A stretch of 64,000 nt of DNA, from assembly GCF_000315425.1 (NCBI RefSeq), contig NZ_JH992926.1:285161-349160 (forward strand). Direction: 5' to 3'. The notes below the pieces were generated by a model. It had not been told where the DNA came from and searched no databases. It saw nothing but the letters and a program-made list of their open reading frames with translations. Origin of the DNA: Massilia timonae CCUG 45783 (lineage in GTDB: Bacteria > Pseudomonadota > Gammaproteobacteria > Burkholderiales > Burkholderiaceae_D). The position numbers were made by a program, and so were the translations under genes. The stretch's first letter is position 1. The number at the start of each line of letters is the position of its first letter. Below are positions 26,413 through 34,295 of this stretch, piece by piece.

Positions 26413-27232
26413 GGCTCTGTCGCATTAGCGGAGCCGTCATTGGGATCGTGTAAACTTTGACGCCCAAAACTGTGGACGCCCTGTCATGCTCAACTTCAAA
26501 GGAATGCGTTTCCCGGTCGATGTCATCGTGGTCTGCATCCGATGGTATGTGGCCTAGCCGCTGAGCTACCGGCACCTTGAAGAGATGATGGAAGAGCGCG
26601 GCGTGTCGGTTGACCATTCGTCGATCAACCGGTGGGCAATCCGCTTCCTACCGCTCATCGAGAAATTGGCCCGCTATCACAAGCGCCCGGTCAGCGGCAG
26701 TTGGCGTATGGACGAGACGTACATCAAGGTCAAGGGCGTCTGGAAATATCTCTACCGCGCTGTCGACAAGCAGGGCAAGACCGTCGACTTCCTGCTCACA
26801 GCGAAGCGCGACATGGCAGCGGCCAAGCGCTTCTTCGACAAGGCCATGGGAGCGAACGGCGATCCGGACAAGGTAGCGATGGACAAGAGTGGTGCCAACA
26901 AGGCGGCAATCGATGCAATCAATGCCGGCCGCGATCTACCGATCCTGGTGCGCCAAGTCAAATACCTCAACAACATCGTCGAGCAGGACCATCGCGCCAT
27001 CAAACGGGTGACCAGGCCGATGCTCAACTTTAAATCGTTCCGGTCTGCTGGCGCCGTGCTCGCCGGCATCGAGCTGATGCACATGATCCGCAAGGGCCAG
27101 TTCGCCGTCGATGCGGCGCCCATCTCATGCGCCGACCAGTTTTATGCATTGGCAGGACAGGTCCGTCCAGTGTAAGCCGCGGCTATGTTCAGCACGAGAA
27201 ATCTGGGCTGCGCTGAACAACGCGACAGAACC
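26413..27232 (+). mobile_element. IS6-family insertion sequence
   Basis: An 820-bp element with inverted ends GGCTCTGTCGC and, reversed at 27222-27232, GGTTCTGTCGC. No 8-bp target duplication is seen on the flanks (CGCACGAC against GCGCTACC), consistent with replicative rearrangement or an adjacent deletion, which would explain why the IS5 element to its left is cut. Confidence 0.8.
26486..27175 (+). pseudogene. IS6-family transposase with amber codon
   Basis: The reading frame from ATG 26486 (MLNFKGMRFPVD) is interrupted by TAG at 26555-26557, codon 24, and continues without further faults to 27175. The downstream part holds the DDE set: MDETYIKVKG, AMDKSGANKAA and VEQDHRAIKR. A late start at 26585 would lose the N-terminal helix-turn-helix. 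The element is probably inactive unless the amber is suppressed. Confidence 0.85.
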
Positions 27233-27427
27233 GCGCTACCGCCACTATCTGCCATGATCTTACCCTGCGCGATGAATCTGTCTTAAGATATCGTCGTTCC
27301 GCGCCCGCTGCAAGCGCGCACTGAATCGAACGGCGGCACGATCACGGTGCCGGCAGGTGTGTAGTATCTTGTTTGATCCAGGCCCATCAGAACCCGCCTT
27401 TGGTCCACGCACTTTTGGAGATCCAGC

Positions 27428-28417
27428 ATGTTCACAACAATCCTGCTCAACAAGAACGATGACGGCACGACCACTGCCCAGGTTACCCAGCTCGACGACG
27501 CGCAGTTACCAGCCGATGGCGATGTGACAGTTCGCGTCGACTATTCGACAATTAACTACAAGGACGGCCTGGCCATCAGAGGCAAGGCGCCTGTCGTGCG
27601 CAGCTGGCCGATGGTGCCCGGCATCGATGGGGCCGGGGAGGTCATTGCGTCGTCGCATCCGGACTGGAAGGCGGGCGACGAATTCATCCTGAACGGCTGG
27701 GGTGTCGGCGAATCGCACTGGGGTTGCCTGTCGCAGCGTGCCAAACTGAAAGGCGGGTGGCTGATCCCACGGCCGCCGGGCATGTCGGCCAGGACCGCGA
27801 TGGCAATCGGGACGGCGGGCTACACCGCGATGTTGTGCGCGATGGCACTGCAAGAGCAAGGTGTCGACAAGAACAGCGGCGACATCCTAGTGACCGGCGC
27901 ATCGGGCGGCGTCGGCAGCATTGCGATTGCGATCCTCGCCGGCTGGGGCTACCGCGTGGTCGCGTCCACCGGTAAGCTGGCCGAGGCCGATTACCTCAAG
28001 TCCCTCGGCGCGGTCGAGGTCATCGATCGCGCGGCACTGTCCGCTCCCGGCAAGCCGCTGCAGAAGGAACGCTGGGCCGGGGTCGTCGATTCCGTCGGCT
28101 CACACACGCTGGCCAATGCGGTCGCACAGACCCGTTATGGCGGCACCGTCACGGCATGCGGGCTGGCCCAGGGGATGGATTTCCCGGCGTCAGTTGCGCC
28201 ATTCATCCTGCGCAGCGTCAAGCTGATCGGCATCGACAGCGTGATGGCACCCCTGCCGAAACGCGTGGCAGCATGGGAGCGGCTGGCGAACGAACTGGAC
28301 GCCAATAAATTGGAAACGATTACGCAGGAAATCGGATTGGCGGAGGCGCTCGCCCATGCGCCGGAGCTGCTCGCCGGGAAGGTGCGTGGCCGGCTGGTGG
28401 TGAACGTTAATTCCTGA
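27428..28417 (+). CDS. acuI: acrylyl-CoA reductase/YhdH-type quinone oxidoreductase
   Basis: A 329-residue zinc-free MDR family oxidoreductase of the AcuI/YhdH group, NADPH-dependent reductases of acrylyl-CoA and related enoyl compounds. STINYKDGLAIRGKAPVVR, PGIDGAGEV, LNGWGVGESHWGCLSQRA and the nucleotide motif VTGASGGVGSIA are group hallmarks. GGAGA precedes ATG 27428. It stands alone between IS elements. Confidence 0.9.
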   Translation: MFTTILLNKNDDGTTTAQVTQLDDAQLPADGDVTVRVDYSTINYKDGLAIRGKAPVVRSWPMVPGIDGAGEVIASSHPDWKAGDEFILNGWGVGESHWGCLSQRAKLKGGWLIPRPPGMSARTAMAIGTAGYTAMLCAMALQEQGVDKNSGDILVTGASGGVGSIAIAILAGWGYRVVASTGKLAEADYLKSLGAVEVIDRAALSAPGKPLQKERWAGVVDSVGSHTLANAVAQTRYGGTVTACGLAQGMDFPASVAPFILRSVKLIGIDSVMAPLPKRVAAWERLANELDANKLETITQEIGLAEALAHAPELLAGKVRGRLVVNVNS

Positions 28418-28511
28418 GTAAAGCACACGGGCTGCGTGGTGCGGTGCCGGTCACGTTCAGCTCGTCTTCCTCCCTGCGGAAAATAGTTCGCAAATTACCT
28501 GAAGGACAACG

Positions 28512-28797
28512 TTACCTGCTCTGGTACACAAACGGAGGCAAGGCCTTCAGCGCATCCTTCGTCGCCCCAGGCAAGGTCAGCTGTTTATTTTGGAGCTTCA
28601 ACTGCTCCGTCGGGACGGCAAGCTCCCGTTTGCCCATGCCCAGGAACCCACCCACACCGATAATCGCAAACGAGGCCGCAGGCGTGTTACCCGCCTTGCT
28701 TGGAGAAATGATCAGGTCGTCGACCTTGCCGATCTTTTCGTTCTTGTCATTGACCACCGTCTTGCCGAACAGGTCTCGCTTGGCGTGAGGTAGCCTG
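28512..28797 (-). pseudogene. PRC-barrel domain protein, N-terminus cut off by IS sequence
   Basis: The readable part contains the PRC-barrel core DLFGKTVVNDKNEKIGKVDDLI, then GGFLGMGKRELAVP and a C-terminal helix ending PPFVY. Family members of this type usually start with a signal peptide; here the frame runs back into sequence resembling an IS end at about 28798, so the true N-terminus is lost. The truncated product could begin only from element-derived codons. Confidence 0.7.
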
Positions 28798-28872
28798 AGA
28801 TTTTCGGACACTCTTGTTTGGTAGAGTTGCACCGACAGGAGCCCTTTATGAAGAAATTGAAGAAGCCCCCTC
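28798..28872 (+). mobile_element. short IS left-end remnant
   Basis: About 75 bp between the truncated PRC-barrel gene and the next IS3 element. It contains CGACAGGAG followed by ATG 28848 and codes MKKLKKPP before being cut by the inverted repeat at 28873, so it looks like the promoter and first codons of a transposase. The family is not recognised. Confidence 0.4.
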
Positions 28873-28938
28873 TGTCAGGATAGATGTCGCGTCACTTGAA
28901 TCACTTTAATCCATCCGGGGGCGGAGCAAAGACGCGCA

Positions 28939-29436
28939 GTGAATCAGTACCCAGCAGAACGCAAGGAAGCCATTCTTCGGCAAATGATGCCACCGGAGAA
29001 CAGGCCGGTATCGGCCCTGGCGAAGGAGAGCGGCATCTCGGAACAGACACTTTATACTTGGCGACGAAATCTACAGTCTCAGGGAGTGCCGGTGCCGGGA
29101 AATGGAAAGAATGCGGTCGTGTGGTCGTCGGCCGACAAGTTTGGCGTGGTGCTGGAAACGGCACACATGAACGAGGCGGAACTGGCTCAATACTGTCGTG
29201 GCAAAGGCTTGTTCGTCGAGCAGGTTGCCGAATGGCGCGAGGCCTGTCAGCAGGCCAATGAAGCACCGGCCGAGCGCAACCGGGAGCTGCGCGAGCAAAG
29301 CAAAAGCGACCGCAAAGAAATCAAGCAGTTGAAGAAGGATTTGCAGCGCAAAGAGAAGGCACTGGCAGAGGCAGCGGCGCTGATCATTCTCAGAAAAAAA
29401 GCCCAGGCGATCTGGGGGGAGCCCGAGGACGATTGA
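28939..29436 (+). CDS. IS3-family transposase OrfA
   Basis: A 165-residue DNA-binding subunit. The helix-turn-helix region is ALAKESGISEQTLYTWRR (about 32-49), followed by a long charged leucine-zipper-like coil (about 95-150). The start is GTG. It ends four bases into orfB, so the two are coupled or fused by frameshift. Confidence 0.85.
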   Translation: MNQYPAERKEAILRQMMPPENRPVSALAKESGISEQTLYTWRRNLQSQGVPVPGNGKNAVVWSSADKFGVVLETAHMNEAELAQYCRGKGLFVEQVAEWREACQQANEAPAERNRELREQSKSDRKEIKQLKKDLQRKEKALAEAAALIILRKKAQAIWGEPEDD

Positions 29437-30497
29437 TCGGCACTCCAGATCGCCAGCAGGTGATTGCACTGGTTGAAGAAGCCGTCGACGGCGGGTGTCG
29501 GCGTGCACAGGCCTGTAGCGCCTTGGAGATCAGCCTTCGCACCTATCAGCGCTGGATGCGCGACGGTGACGGCGATAACGGCCAGGTTGACGGACGAAAA
29601 GGCAGCCGCCGCGTGGCGCCGGCCAACAAGCTGAGCGAAGACGAGCGCCAGCGAATTCTGGAGGTTGCCAACAGCCCTGAATTTGCCAGCAGTCCGCCTA
29701 GTCAGATCGTGCCGACCTTGGCTGATCGAGGCGAGTATTTGGCATCAGAATCGACTGTCTACCGGATCTTGAAAGACGAGAAGCAGCAGCATCACCGCGG
29801 CCGCGCAAAGAAGCCAAGCACAAGGGTCGTCACGAGCCACTGCGCAACCGAGCCGAACCGCTTGTGGGCGTGGGACATCACGTGGTTGCCGACCGGAGTG
29901 CGGGGCTTGTATTTTTACTGGTACATGGTACTTGACGTCTACAGCCGCAAGATCGTCGGGCACGAAGTGAATGTCGCCGAGTCGGCTGAAATGGCATCGC
30001 TGCTGATGCACAAGGCCAGCTTGGCCGAGGGACTGGCCGGGCGTGAGGTGGTGCTCCACTCGGACAATGGCAGTTCGATGAAAGGCTCCACAATGTTGGC
30101 GACGTTAGAAAAGCTGGGGATCATGCCGTCGTTCAGCAGGCCTCGTGTGAGTAACGACAATGCCTACGCCGAGTCACTGTTCCGGACCTGCAAATACCGG
30201 CCGAACTATCCGAGCAAGCCGTTTGAAAGTATCGAAAAGGCGCGGCAATGGACGCTGTCATTTGTGCAGTGGTACAACCATCAGCACAAGCACAGCGGCC
30301 TGAAATTCGTGACGCCTGCGCAGCGCCATGACGGCAGGGACGCGGCGATCCTGAACCACCGCAAGCAGATCTACGAGGCTGCGAAGCAACGCCATCCGGA
30401 GCGCTGGAGTGGGGCTACTCGGGACTGGGAATTGAACGATGAAGTCTGGCTGAATCCGGAACGGAAACCGCCAGAGCAATTAAGAAAAGCCGCATGA
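29433..30497 (+). CDS. IS3-family transposase OrfB
   Basis: A 354-residue rve-type integrase domain protein. The DDE residues are seen in WAWDITWLP, LHSDNGSS and NDNAYAESLFRT. The C-terminus is complete. The apparent start TTG 29433 overlaps the orfA stop; in this family a fused product is usual. Confidence 0.88.
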   Translation: MIGTPDRQQVIALVEEAVDGGCRRAQACSALEISLRTYQRWMRDGDGDNGQVDGRKGSRRVAPANKLSEDERQRILEVANSPEFASSPPSQIVPTLADRGEYLASESTVYRILKDEKQQHHRGRAKKPSTRVVTSHCATEPNRLWAWDITWLPTGVRGLYFYWYMVLDVYSRKIVGHEVNVAESAEMASLLMHKASLAEGLAGREVVLHSDNGSSMKGSTMLATLEKLGIMPSFSRPRVSNDNAYAESLFRTCKYRPNYPSKPFESIEKARQWTLSFVQWYNHQHKHSGLKFVTPAQRHDGRDAAILNHRKQIYEAAKQRHPERWSGATRDWELNDEVWLNPERKPPEQLRKAA

Positions 30498-30589
30498 CTT
30501 GACGCGACATCTTTGTTGACAACTACCGCCCCCACAAAAGGAGCGCGATCAGAAGTAGAATTTTCTACTTAAGACACAGAAAGCTCTAC

Positions 30590-30856
30590 ATGAAGACGTC
30601 CCGCTTTACCGACAGCCAGATCATCGCCATCCTCAAGCAAGCCGAAGCCGGCAGCCCGGTACCGGAGCTGTGCCGCGAGCATGGCATCAGCAACGCCACG
30701 TTCTACAAGTGGCGCTCGAAGTTCGGCGGCATGGACGCCTCGTTGATGGCACGGATGAAGGAGCTGGAGGAGGAGAACCGGCGCCTCAAGAAGATGTACG
30801 TCGAAGAGCGTCTCAAGGCCGAGATCGTCGCGGAGGCGCTCACAAAAAAATGGTAG
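30590..30856 (+). CDS. IS3-family OrfA with -1 frameshift site
   Basis: An 88-residue protein with helix-turn-helix (PELCREHGISNATFYKWRSK) and a leucine-rich coil. Near its end a run of seven A (30844-30850) precedes the stop, the usual slippery site for -1 frameshifting into orfB. Confidence 0.88.
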   Translation: MKTSRFTDSQIIAILKQAEAGSPVPELCREHGISNATFYKWRSKFGGMDASLMARMKELEEENRRLKKMYVEERLKAEIVAEALTKKW

Positions 30857-31677
30857 CGCCATCTCAGCGGCGGGAGATGGCGCAATGGGCCGTGTTGGAG
30901 CGGTCAGCCACAGTCACGCTGGCGTGCCAGGCATTTGGCATCAGCGAGACCTGCTACCGTTACAAGGCCAAGCTGAACGCGGAAAACGTCCTCATTGCCG
31001 ACTGGCTGGTGCGACTGACGAACAATCAGCGCAACTGGGGCTTCGGGCTGTGCTTCCTGTATCTGCGTAACGTTAAAGGCTTCAAATGGAACCACAAGCG
31101 CGTCTACAGGATTTACCGCGAGCTCGAGCTGAACCTGCGCATCAAGCCGCGTCATCGTCTGGTGCGCGAAAAACCGCTGCCGCTGGCGGTACCGATCGCG
31201 ATCAACCAGTGCTGGTCGATGGACTTCATGCACGACCAGCTCGCCGATGGGCGCAGCATCCGTCTGTTCAACGTGATCGATGACTTCAACCGCGAAGGAC
31301 TGGGCATCGAGGTCGACTTCTCACTGCCGTCCGAACGCGTGATACGCTCGCTCGACCGGATCATCGAATGGCGAGGCAAGCCACAAGCCATCCGATGCGA
31401 CAACGGCCCGGAATACATCAGTGCGGTGACCTTAGCCTGGGCCGCAAAACGCGGCATACGCATTGACTTCATCCAGCCTGGGCAGCCGCAACAAAACGCC
31501 TACGTCGAGCGCTACAACAGGACGGTTCGGTACGATTGGCTGGCGTATCATCTGTTCGAGACGCTCGACGAAATACAGGAATTTGCCACTAACTGGCTGT
31601 GGACCTAAAATCACGACCGGCCCAACATGGCACTCGGCGGTATTACGCCAAAACAGAAACTGGCGCTCGCCGCTTAA
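30850..31677 (+). pseudogene. IS3-family OrfB with premature ochre codon
   Basis: From the A7 slip site the -1 frame codes an rve-type transposase: SMDFMHDQLAD, CDNGPEYIS and NAYVERYNRT hold the DDE residues. TAA at 31606-31608 stands where the family has Tyr (WT-stop-NHDRPNMALGG), after which the frame is intact for 22 codons to the normal end GITPKQKLALAA. A single base change explains it. The catalytic core is before the stop, so activity may be reduced rather than lost. Confidence 0.85.
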
Positions 31678-31768
31678 CCCCTACTTTTAGCGTGCTCTAA
31701 AAAAGGGGGGATTACCATCGTGATCGATGCTTGTACAATTTAGCCGCGCAACACCTCACACTGCGTAA

Positions 31769-31809
31769 CGGTCACGTTCAGCCGAAACGACCGGTCACGT
31801 TCGCCGAAA
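31769..31809 (+). repeat. repeated CGGTCACGTTC motifs
   Basis: CGGTCACGTTCAGCCGAAA and CGGTCACGTTCGCCGAAA occur 23 bp apart (31769 and 31792), and CGGTCACGTTCAG occurs again at 28448-28460. Tandem end repeats like this are common at the termini of IS21-type and related elements, so these are probably traces of a lost element that once bracketed the region. Confidence 0.5.
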
Positions 31810-31816
31810 TACGCAG

Positions 31817-32965
31817 TCACCAGCCGATCTTGTGTTTTTCCTCGGTTTCTACATGCCGAGCGTCATCCGAGGAATGGAGGTACGTATTGGTGGTGCTGAT
31901 CGATTGATGGCCAAGATTGTCCCGCACGTGGCGCAGATCGACCGCGTTGTTCGCCATGTGCGATCCTGCTGTATGGCGCAGCCAGTGCGCGGACGCACGC
32001 TCGACCCGAAGCACGTCGTTGGCATAGTCGACGCCCCGCAACCGGAGCCGTTGGCCTGTTGCGGCGAAGAGATGCTTCACAATTTCGTGGATGCCACCCC
32101 GACTCAAGGAGCGCATCTTGCCCCCAATCGGCAGGAGGAGGGGAGTCGGCTCCCCTTGTATCGGATAAAGCGGCAGTCCCAGTTCGCGGCGGTAACGGGA
32201 TAGTTCCTCCATCAACTCGCCAGTGGCGGGCACGATTCTGATCTTGTCGCCTTTCCCCATCACCTCCAGCCACCAGCGCTGTTCGCCAGAACGATCGCGC
32301 CGTGTGAAGAATGCACCCATGGTTGCGCCGCTGATCTCCGAAATGCGCAGCCCACATATGTAGAAAAGCGATATGAGCCATCGAAATCGGAAGTAGTGCT
32401 CCCGCTCCCTGTTGGTCTCGCGCGGCAGCGCGTCGACCGTGTCCTTCACCGCCCGCCAGATTTCTTCGTCCAAATAGCGCGTGACGCGGGGCGGGGGCCG
32501 GCGCTTGCGCTCGCGCGACAATGCCAGCGGATTGCCTGCCAAATAGCCGGCATTGACCAGCCATGAGAACATGGAATTGAGGATGACACCCGCCTGCCGT
32601 TGGCTCGCCGGCAATAAGGGACCTGCAAATGGCTTCCAATCCGGGTGCGAACGAGGAAACTTGCGGCCTTCGCTTGTTACCCAGCGCTCGCGCGGCTGCG
32701 GATCGAGCAGGAAAGCCTGATACACGAGCCAGTCCTCATGCGTGAGCGAGGACAGGGGTTTTCCCATTTGGATGGTCGACCAGAGCAAAAGGCGCTCGGC
32801 CTCTTTGCGATAGTTGTCAAACGTCGTTTTCTTGTCAAGGAAGCGTGCAAGCGAACGACGTAGTCGCGACCATTTCACAAATCGACTGAAACCCGAAGTT
32901 TTATTCGACAATATATATGCTAATGTCGAGTAAGATTTCTGGCATTTAATAGACCTTGGTTGCAT
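31817..32965 (-). CDS. tyrosine recombinase
   Basis: A 382-residue integrase. The core-binding part (about 40-150) includes KPFAGPLLPASQRQA; the catalytic part has Arg in CGLRISE, GKGDKIRIVP, HWLRHT, LGHQS and the nucleophile Tyr in NTYLHSS. It is a relative of the recombinase at 15398-16561. The ATG at 32965 has a poor ribosome site; TTG 32911 is another possible start. TGTCGA boxes lie within the first codons. It faces the IS cluster and sits next to plasmid-type genes, so it probably served a plasmid or integrative element. Confidence 0.88.
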   Translation of the reverse strand: MQPRSIKCQKSYSTLAYILSNKTSGFSRFVKWSRLRRSLARFLDKKTTFDNYRKEAERLLLWSTIQMGKPLSSLTHEDWLVYQAFLLDPQPRERWVTSEGRKFPRSHPDWKPFAGPLLPASQRQAGVILNSMFSWLVNAGYLAGNPLALSRERKRRPPPRVTRYLDEEIWRAVKDTVDALPRETNREREHYFRFRWLISLFYICGLRISEISGATMGAFFTRRDRSGEQRWWLEVMGKGDKIRIVPATGELMEELSRYRRELGLPLYPIQGEPTPLLLPIGGKMRSLSRGGIHEIVKHLFAATGQRLRLRGVDYANDVLRVERASAHWLRHTAGSHMANNAVDLRHVRDNLGHQSISTTNTYLHSSDDARHVETEEKHKIGW

Positions 32966-33300
32966 CCCAGGAGTTACGGTGAACTTAGGGCGAGAGAAGC
33001 ATTAAATACCGGTACTGCACATAACTTAGGTGTGCGTCTTTCGTGCCACCATCCTACAGGGCTCCTACCAGCCTATAAATAAATCGCCCTACTAGCCTGC
33101 TACCGCAATTTTTCAAGCTAACTCGCATATGCTTCCTAAAGAACAATGACAACGCTTGGGCGCTAAATGCGCATCAATTTGTGCAATTTGCCGTGACTTA
33201 TACGTATCACATGGCGAGCTTTCTTGAGTTTTCTACGGCGTTACCAAACATCATCAGTGAGTTCGCACATGGCCGGTAATTCTAGGCCGTCTTACAAGCT

Positions 33301-33485
33301 ACCCAATGATGTCGGGTTGAACCAATGCAATACTGAGAATGCTATTCGGGGCGGCATTTTTCGACGACTTTACTCAAAGGCATCGGCAAATAGAAGACGA
33401 ACACTCCGATTTTTTGACGCAATGATATCGGGTTGGTGTAGACCGGCTTGGAGTCGCTTACGCAACGATATCGGGTAGGTGCAGA
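33301..33485 (+). repeat. iteron-like direct repeats (three copies)
   Basis: ACGCAATGATATCGGGTTGG (33417) and ACGCAACGATATCGGGTAGG (33460) begin 26-bp units differing at three positions and spaced 43 bp, about four helical turns. A third weaker copy (ACCCAATGATGTCGGGTTGA) starts at 33301. Such spaced repeats are typical binding sites of plasmid replication or partition proteins. Confidence 0.55.
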
Positions 33486-33879
33486 AATCATCAAACCGAT
33501 GCGATTGCGTATATCACCCCGATACATTTGGGTTAGAGCGCTTGGGCGCCCCGGCGTTTGAACGCACGTGGTCTTGCCCGCCACGGCGCGCATTTAACAT
33601 AATATAGATTATGCGAAGTTTTCCCTGGGCAGCCTTCCGATCGACGTGCAGGCCTGATTACTCGCGCCGAGCCTGCTGTTTTCAGCAGCGTGCCAGTGCT
33701 CGTACCTAAAACTGCACACTCAGCATACCTAAATATACCGACTCAGTTTAAAGGCGTCTTTTTCAAGGCTTAGTTTATATGTTTAGGTACATTTTCCAGG
33801 CCCACTCGCCAAGTCGCTAGCTTTAGGTACAACGCCGTCTGCACTTGCTTGGCATGCCCGGGCAGATTTCCGCTGGGGA

Positions 33880-34153
33880 GTACTGCCCGCGCTAGACCCG
33901 AAGCCCGACCGGCCGATACCACTTTCTGCGCCTTTCGTTTGAGCTGCATGCGAAGTTCGGCCACCGGGCGCGCTCTGCGTCGAGTTGGCTGTCCAGCTAA
34001 GCACTCTGGAGTGCGCCTTCCGCAGCCTGCCTAGTCGCTCGGTCACGCTCGTCAGCAAACAGTTCACCCTTCGCCAAATAGCCAGCGAGCTCCTGGCCTT
34101 GCCTCACACGCCGAGACTCCGCAGCCTGAACTTGGCCGTCCAGTAGCTCTCGG
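33880..34153 (-). pseudogene. decayed kfrA-like fragment
   Basis: Reading the minus strand from 34153 gives SRRVRQGQELAGYLAKGEL and FADERDRATRQAAEGALQS, then a stop, then after frameshifts VAELRMQLKRK. These align with the C-terminal part of the intact KfrA-like protein at 34296-35375 (RLARQGQELGSFLTRAELLA, EERDRAVSNAEKSASLR, VAELRKQLEAM). It is therefore a diverged, broken duplicate. Confidence 0.7.
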
Positions 34154-34193
34154 AAGTGAATTTGTTAGACTTCGGGAAGTAAAGTTGTTAGAT
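34152..34193 (+). repeat. two 19-bp direct repeats
   Basis: GGAAGTGAATTTGTTAGAC (34152) and GGAAGTAAAGTTGTTAGAT (34175) differ at three positions and are offset by 23 bp. They sit at the border between the kfrA fragment and the intact copy, and resemble the repeated termini of IS21-type elements. Confidence 0.45.
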
Positions 34194-34295
34194 CCTTCTC
34201 GGCGCAACCATCACACGAATTTACTTCCCAAGGATGCTCAATAACCTGGACTGGAACTTGCGGACCGGCACACCGCCTCGACCGGCTCGAGTACG

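Larger units (their letters stand above)
28873..30521 (+). mobile_element. IS3-family insertion sequence (first copy)
   Basis: A 1649-bp element. The left end starts TGTCAGGATAGATGTCGCG and the right end, reversed, starts TGTCAACAAAGATGTCGCG. No 3-4 bp target duplication is evident. It contains orfA and orfB in the usual overlapping arrangement, and its right end abuts the left end of a second IS3 element. Confidence 0.85.
30522..31722 (+). mobile_element. IS3-family insertion sequence (second copy, damaged)
   Basis: The left end (TACCGCCCCCACAAAAGGAG region, 30524 on) and the reversed right end (TAATCCCCCCTTTTTTAGAG, ending about 31720) align as imperfect inverted repeats. It directly follows the first IS3 copy. 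Borders are approximate because no target duplication is visible. An imperfect dyad AAGTAGA/TCTACTT lies just before orfA. Confidence 0.7.
32966..34295. other. 1.3-kb stretch without an intact gene
   Basis: Composition is mixed and AT-richer than the backbone. I see three related direct repeats (33301-33485), a decayed kfrA-like fragment (33880-34153) and a pair of 19-bp repeats (34152-34193). The open frames here, such as 33224-33478, have no family features or ribosome sites and I do not call them. The stretch looks like a worn plasmid or integrative-element backbone. Confidence 0.6.

Noticed and set aside
30521..30525. Target duplication for the two abutting IS3 elements
   Set aside because: The bases on either side of each element do not repeat, so no duplication can be claimed and the borders remain approximate.
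32881..32965. LexA-like box before the second recombinase
   Set aside because: The inverted TCGACA...TGTCGA pair has neither CTG nor CAG cores at the right spacing; it is not an SOS box.
33224..33478. An 84-codon open frame in the plasmid-like gap
   Set aside because: No ribosome site, no recognisable pattern, and it overlaps the iteron-like repeats.
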